A stretch of DNA of 39,351 nucleotides from Penium margaritaceum. Its lineage: Eukaryota; Streptophyta; Zygnematophyceae; Desmidiales; Peniaceae. Numbering within the stretch: position 1 is the first letter of the stretch; each line of letters starts with the position of its first letter. Under the pieces are notes generated by a model that ran no database searches, had not been told where the DNA came from, and saw only the letters and a program-made list of their open reading frames with translations. Location: positions 1 to 39,351 of the forward strand of contig SZWC01003634.1 of NCBI GenBank assembly GCA_023375785.1, written 5' to 3'. The position numbers and the translations under genes are program-made. Of this stretch, positions 34,350 through 39,351 are shown piece by piece.

Positions 34350-34843
34350 CAATCTGTCTTAAAATTGGCCCCGGATGAATTTTTTAGCTTTAACACAACA
34401 CACATGCATCCAAACGCAATACCGTCTAAACATGAAGATGCAGAATCTGGAGCCAAGCACTTTAGTCTTACACACAATTCCAACATCGACTGACTGAAAC
34501 AAAATGCAAAAAACCAAAATCTGGTTCAAAATCCAGTGCACCAAGAAAACTTCAAATACGATAGAGAACCTGCTGAGTATCGCAAAAAGTATCCGAGATG
34601 TTGTATAACAGCTGATGGTGGATGGGACCACCACCCGTCGGTTCTTTGGTGCCAGTTGGGTCCGCATCATGGATCTGCATGGGCATGGAAATGACCGAGT
34701 GGTCAGAGTGAGCTGTACAAACAGACGAGGACGGCTCATATCACAAAACTCTCTTATCAACCAGTGGTACGTATATCCATACACGTGCTGAACAGACACA
34801 AGTACGTAACAAGATGCTTCATAGAAAATATGCATGCATGCCA
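34350..34843 (-). repeat. Probable 3' LTR of copia element F (outer end unresolved)
   Basis: Follows the end of the copia frame and a purine-rich minus-strand stretch (GGGTGGCTGAGAG at 34844-34856). Minus-strand candidates for the LTR start are TGGCATGC at 34843 and TGTTACG at 34809. The 161-codon frame at 34359-34844 lies within it and is most likely a shadow. No second copy is in the window. Confidence 0.45.
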
Positions 34844-34859
34844 CTCTCAGCCACCCTCA

Positions 34860-35620
34860 GGCAAAGGAGGTAGCTCAAGGGAGCAAATTGCTACCATAAA
34901 CAATTTGTGTGCCAGTGCCTTTGTCAGGATGTCAGCCCGCTCCATGTCCATGCCCACTCGTGTGATGAGATCACCTATTGCTCCACAAGATCACGCACAA
35001 AGTGATACATAACAACAATGTGCTTATGTGGGCATGAAACAAACAAAAAATCTCTGTGATGACAAGATCACTATGGATTTTAAAACATAAAAGGATGTAA
35101 GGCAGAGACTCACGCAACTCATGGAACATATGCTAAAACTATACTACATTAGAATCATGAGCTCCCACCACAAGAAACTCAACCATTGATGAGCTACATG
35201 CGATACATCCCTACATATCGTTGCACCACGACATAATGGTGCCATCCAGCAAGAACATGTAGGCCAATTAAGGCTGCAAGTGCATGCACTCTTAAGTGTA
35301 GCCGTCAACTAGCACCAAACCATGCAGTTCGAAGCAAATTCCAAGGTCTTGTATAAAATCCACATATTGCACCACTCGTACAACCGGGTGAAAGCCTCTT
35401 ACCAGAGGAAACTCTGAGAAATGTGCAAGGAATTTAATAGCGAAGGCGGTGCTGGTTCGTGTGGTTGTAACTGAGTACATGAAAGAGCTGATGAAACTCA
35501 CATACATGGTCACGTCCACCTTCTCCCCTACCTGTGCTGGATCATTCAACTTAAAATAGTCCTACTTTCAGGTTTCATGGGATGGAGGCCATGGACAATT
35601 CACCAAGGGGGTGAGCAAAC
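34860..35620 (-). pseudogene. Ty1/copia RT C-terminus and RNase H remnant (element F)
   Basis: Minus-strand order: VDVTMYVSFISSFMYSVTTT and TSTAFAIKFLAHFSEFP at 35515-35400 (end of RT and connection), then a first RNase H strand LVLVDGYT near 35310. YMFLLDGTIMSWC, GCIACSSSMVEFLVV and HMFHEL follow at 35260-35110, and finally ERADILTKALAHKLF at about 34950-34905, the usual C-terminus of copia pol. Several stops; everything upstream is missing because gypsy D sequence begins near 35690. Confidence 0.85.
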
Positions 35621-35689
35621 TACTTTACCACAACACGGGTGTAATGTGCCCGATGCAACAAGAGTATACGTCGGTCAAAATTATTCATG

Positions 35690-36042
35690 ATCTCCATATG
35701 AAGGAAAACAACCACAGGAACAAAATTCTAGCTGGAGAGATTTACCCCTCCACGTCACTCTTGGGGACAATCTTCATCAACGACCACTATAGGGAGACTT
35801 CAATATTTCAAGGCTCTAGATACCCATTTCTGTTTTTGCCTCATCCTCTCATTATGGGTCCCAAACGAGGAGGAAACTACCTCAAACTTGTGAGCTCATA
35901 CAATTTTTTTGTAAACAAAAAAAGAAACTCTATACTAAAAGAATCTTGAATTTTATTTTTGACACGACATCACAAAATCATCGTGAGCAAGGCACGTCTG
36001 GCAATTTTGCACCAGCAATTTTCCATTTCTCTCGTATCTTAT

Positions 36043-36102
<60 letters not shown>

Positions 36103-36112
36103 CCTGTCTCTG

Positions 36113-36152
<40 letters not shown>

Positions 36153-36540
36153 CCTCCCTCCCTTGCCTTGCTTATTTGAGGAGGCGGGGAGGAGAGGGAG
36201 AGGAAAAGGGCTCAAGGCGATAAGCCTTAGCCCTCGAGGCATTGTGGCCTCGTTTTTCATCGATCGAGCGATCAGCTCAGTCGGCGCCCAACAGGTGGCC
36301 GGCCGATAGATGGCCAATCGCTTGACTGGCCGCTGGTCGTACAACACGCCGACAGCTAGCTGGCCAGCGGCCAGCCCTCTGCTGGCTGCCAGCCAGACCT
36401 TGCCGTGGCAAGGGGTGGTATCCAACCACCCTCGTGACTGCGAGGAGGGAGGACCAAACTGGCCCTCCCACTACATTCCTCCCCACATGTTATGAACCGT
36501 CCCGGTGCATGACCAACAAGTAGGATTACCGGACAGTGAG
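35690..36540 (-). repeat. LTR of gypsy element D (left copy)
   Basis: Shares CCTCCAC-TCACT-TTGGGG-CAATC and TTATGGGTCCCAAA with its right copy at 37740-37871. It shares the GGCC-rich tract and the ATGTTATGAACCGTCCCG end with element A (3605-4130). It contains a (CT)n tract. The TGAACCG/CGGTGCA block near 36491-36511 is almost palindromic. Confidence 0.7.
36047..36164 (+). repeat. (CT)n microsatellite
   Basis: About 118 bases of CT repeats with a few interruptions (GTCTC, CCCTG, CTATC), ending in CCCT units. It lies inside the gypsy D LTR and produces the low-complexity Ser/Leu and Glu/Arg frames around it. Confidence 0.97.
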
Positions 36541-37480
36541 TCATGAACAAATTGAAAGAAAATTAATGATTTCAATCACTAGCTAAACATGAACCCATAC
36601 ACAATACTTGGACCTAAGCTACAGCTTGTTGGCCATTATGGCTAGCGGCCTCCTACCTTTGGGCTGGAGCTTTTGCGCAACAACCATGTGAGGCGTCCCA
36701 AGCCCTCTATGGTCGTTGTCCATGAATGTCGTCTGGCGGGAATGTTGTTCACTTTTGGCACATTTAGGTTGTGCCCCCTGCCATGCGTCGATCTGTACAA
36801 GCTGCCAGCTCGCTCCAATACTCGTTGACCATCCCTGTGGACAACTGAGATTCAGGCTCCCGTGATTTATATTTAGGTCCACAACTAGCCAAATAAATGG
36901 GATGTTCCCTCACAACCCGTGACCACATACAACTGTGATGGTCATCCTCCAATGTCCGATAGGTGTCGCCTCCCAAAAGTTTTTTGTGTCACGATCAATG
37001 AGGCAATTACATGATTAATTTCTAGGCCACCGCAGACGGCACAACCACGCGGTAAGAATTTCTATTTTCCTTGGCTAGGTTCCTAATGCATGACTCATAA
37101 CTAGGCAACCTACCAAGCCTAGAAAAACATAAACTAAGACAAGAGTTAAAAGAGATCAAGGTTATTGAGTACCAATCAAAGAGCGAGGAGGAGAGGGAGG
37201 ACGACTCTAGACTAGAGTTCCCTACCTCTCACACTCCCACAACCCTCCTCCCTTCTCTTCGTCCTCAGGATCTCCTTGGCTGCCTCTTGGCTTCTCTTGA
37301 CGCGCCTTGCGCCTCCTTGGAGGCATCTCACTTTGTGTCCATGCCGATGGGAGGAGAGGGTCTTGAGGAGGGAAGGGAAGTTAGTGTTTGGGGATGGGTA
37401 CTCTCCACCCCATCCCATAAAAATCCACATTGTCCTCAAGGGAGAAGGAGAAGCTTAGAGGAGTTGGAAAAATAAAAAAA
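36540..37480 (-). pseudogene. Internally deleted gypsy element D (C-terminal chromodomain-like remnant and leader)
   Basis: The minus-strand frame 36976-36764 reads VVREHPIYLA and GPKYKSREPESQLSTGMVNE, resembling the end of a chromodomain (usual WEPE-L pattern; the Trp is not kept). The next part (36740-36600) matches 4330-4170 of element A. 36950-37480 matches A's leader at 5900-6540. Everything between, including A's integrase, is absent, so this copy has a deletion of at least 1.4 kb relative to A and no gag, RT or integrase. Confidence 0.65.
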
Positions 37481-37639
37481 TATCTCGTCAAGAGCTTTCC
37501 AATATACTTTACGGTGCTTAAAATGATCAAGTTCTAAGACATTGTCCCCCTGTGGTGTTTCTGTTGTTGTTGTAGTTGCTCACGACAATTTATGTCACAA
37601 AGCCACCGGACCGTCACACAGTTAGTCTCAAGGTTCACC

Positions 37640-37871
37640 CTCCTCTGAAAACCACTGTATTGATTCAGATCTTCAGCTCCTCCATGGAGTCGTTGTCAGA
37701 GTTCACAGATTGGCATTCAGAGATCACTTTGTGGATTTTTCCCTCCACATCACTTTTGGGGGCAATCGTCATCGACCCGTGCAGTAAGACTTGAGAATTT
37801 CAAGTCTCCGGAGGTCCGTTCTTACCTCATCTCCTCGTTATGGGTCCCAAATAAGGATAGAATTCCCTCAT
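37640..37871 (-). repeat. Right LTR of gypsy D, truncated by copia E insertion
   Basis: Matches 35690-35890 of the left copy and 6770-6990 of element A. Homology stops at 37871, exactly where the copia LTR starts (TGTTGGCAC). Confidence 0.75.
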
Positions 37872-38580
37872 GTTGGCACTATTGGGTGAAGAGGCACCTT
37901 CAAGGATGCCTAACTCTCACTAGTTCACGCTACCAATGTTTGGGACAGCCAATGGACACCAATGGTGAAGAGCGTGGAGTACAAGTATCACAGATAGGAG
38001 TGCGCAGATTATGTCACATTCAGGAGAAATCAATCGAAACAAATTTTTATTACTTTGCACAGTGAGATTGCATCAGATCCTTATAGCATGTGATCTAAGC
38101 TTTTCAACACATGCAAGCATGCCCAAATTGGAATAGTATTGCCCCTGCTGCGACCATCAAACTAACCCTTGGTGGAGCCACCCACCTTGCCTTGCACTCT
38201 AGGCAGCTGGAGGCGCTTCGACGATGACCCGTCGGAGCACCTTTCCTCATCCAAAAGTCAAGGAAATTTTCACCCTGGTCAAATAAATTCCTCTGGTTAC
38301 TTCCTTTATGGCCCTGGTGTATTTGGGGGTCGTTGGGGTTGAACTCGGATCATTGGCGGTGGATTATCCCCCGTCCATGGGGGGTACCAGATTCCATCCA
38401 CCCAACATCCGAACTTCGGGCTAGGCTAACTTTCTGCATACTCACTCAAAGCTCGATCTTGCATGGAAACATCCAAAAAATCCAAATCTCAAGTCAGATA
38501 AGGTTTTTGACTACTCCTTAACGGTCGAACCAGAGAGTACGATCAATGGCACTCATGTCAAGGGGCACACCATGTCAACA
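37872..38580 (-). repeat. 3' LTR of copia element E
   Basis: A 709-bp LTR. The minus strand starts TGTTGACATGG and ends GCCAACA, giving inverted ends TGTTG/CAACA. The start abuts a strong polypurine tract. The other LTR lies beyond the right edge. It is inserted in the gypsy D LTR. Confidence 0.85.
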
Positions 38581-38596
38581 ATCTCCCCCTTTTACC
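38581..38596 (-). other. Polypurine tract of copia element E
   Basis: The minus strand reads AAAAGGGGGAGAT directly before TGTTGACATG. This is the canonical priming tract at the 3' LTR edge. Confidence 0.85.
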
Positions 38597-38684
38597 TCAA
38601 CCTTCATTCCCTGTCCTTGGAACTTGTAGCATTTCAAACCTCACAGCATAGGCCAAGCTCCATGTAGCTCGTGTCGTGCCTGTC

Positions 38685-39284
38685 CTTGGGCTATGCCTTG
38701 GTCATGGCATCAGCAAGCATGCGCTTAGTGCCACAATGCGCATTAGTTGCATCTCCCTTCGCCACCAAGTCTGGCGCGTAATGATGTTGGATCTCGATGT
38801 GCTTGGTCCTCGCGTGCAGCTCGGGGTTCTGGGTGGGGCTGATGGCACTCATGTTGTACACATTGAGTACTGTCGGCTTCCTTTGAGGCATCTCGATCTC
38901 CTCTAGCAGCCGCCGCAGTCACACTACCTCCTTTACGGCTTCCACGAGAGCAATGTACTCCGCTTTGGTGCTGGAAAGTACCACACAATCATGTTTCCTA
39001 CATGCCCATGAAATTGCTACACCACCAAGCACAAACACGTATCCTGACGTTGATTTTCTGCCATCCACATCACCAGTCCAGTTGGCATCGGAGAAGCCGA
39101 CCAACTCAAGGGAGTCGCCTCGCGCTTCCCGTCCAAACACGAGCTGCAACTGTTTTATCGCGTTGAGGTAGCGGAGAATCCGCTTCACCACTTGCCAATG
39201 CAGTGGCCTGGGATCAGCAACATAGCGTCTCACTTGGCGGAGATTTCTGTATCTCCACCTCCCAACTTTGACTTCCGAGGTCAT
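38685..39284 (-). pseudogene. Ty1/copia RNase H and pol C-terminus (element E)
   Basis: A nearly continuous frame: RPLHWQVVKRILRYLNAIKQ (39200-39150), LVGFSDANWTGDVDGRKSTS (about 39105-39045), then VVLSSTKAEYIALVEAVKEV. A TGA stop near 38924 replaces what is usually Trp. The frame then continues with LRRLLEEIEMP and ARTKHIEIQHHYAPDLVA to LADAMTKA at 38691, the normal end of copia pol. With a single stop seen here it is the best preserved retroelement part in the window. Upstream pol is beyond the edge or lost in the C run. Confidence 0.9.
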
Positions 39285-39319
39285 CTGGTGTCGAACTCGA
39301 CCCCGGGACTATTTTTCCC

Positions 39320-39320
<1 letters not shown>

Positions 39321-39351
<31 letters not shown>
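39321..39351 (+). repeat. C31 homopolymer at the window end
   Basis: Thirty-one C, preceded by CCCT, ending the window inside what should be copia pol. Element E coding sequence is expected here, so this looks like a sequence or assembly edge. Confidence 0.9.

Noticed and set aside
34359..34844. 161-codon hydrophobic frame resembling a membrane protein
   Set aside because: It lies in the probable 3' LTR just after the copia pol C-terminus and polypurine tract; hydrophobic content alone does not support a gene.
35946..36425. Ser/Leu and Glu/Arg repeat proteins on both strands
   Set aside because: These are translations of the (CT)n microsatellite.

Overview
The window looks like nuclear DNA of a land plant or close streptophyte relative and is almost wholly transposable-element sequence. 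The plant call rests on Ty1/copia and Ty3/gypsy chromovirus remnants, one primer-binding site of the plant initiator-Met-tRNA type (complement of ACTCTGATACCA at 3201-3212), and two hAT DNA transposons. I cannot name the species. I found no intact host gene, rRNA, tRNA or CRISPR array. Every recognisable coding region is broken by stops, frameshifts or truncation.

Layout. 1-126 is an (ATATGT)n microsatellite that cuts into the reverse transcriptase of a minus-strand copia element (about 130-3600: RT start, integrase, gag zinc knuckle, gag, PBS, 5' LTR). Its LTR abuts or interrupts the LTR of a minus-strand gypsy element (about 3600-7500; integrase and C-terminal remnants). 9240-11000 holds a plus-strand chromovirus fragment (integrase, chromodomain, polypurine tract, start of a 3' LTR). 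12200-14510 is an AT-rich core bounded by inverted repeats, each carrying three copies of a GC-rich motif at exactly 29-bp spacing. 16668-17216 is a 549-bp MITE-like element flanked by TTAA.

18580-33190 is a three-level nest. A minus-strand gypsy element (LTRs about 18600-19059 plus 27135-27141, and about 32678-33189; gag, protease, RT, RNase H and integrase between 27142 and 32640) has its left LTR split by hAT element 1 (19060-27126, target duplication GTTAGGGA). hAT element 1 is split in turn by hAT element 2 (22321-26641, target duplication AACCTGGG/AACCCGGG). Each hAT has its own decayed transposase gene, read head-to-head from the middle, and its own subterminal motif array.

33190-34350 is unassigned. 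34350-35620 is a copia remnant. 35690-37871 is a second gypsy copy of the 3600-7500 family, without recognisable gag, RT or integrase, whose right LTR is interrupted at 37871 by a younger copia element (3' LTR 37872-38580, RNase H 38690-39284). The window ends in a 31-base C run that looks like a sequence or assembly edge.

None of these genes forms a working pathway. The interest lies in the insertion history, the motif-rich hAT ends and the unexplained inverted-repeat element at 12.2-14.5 kb.
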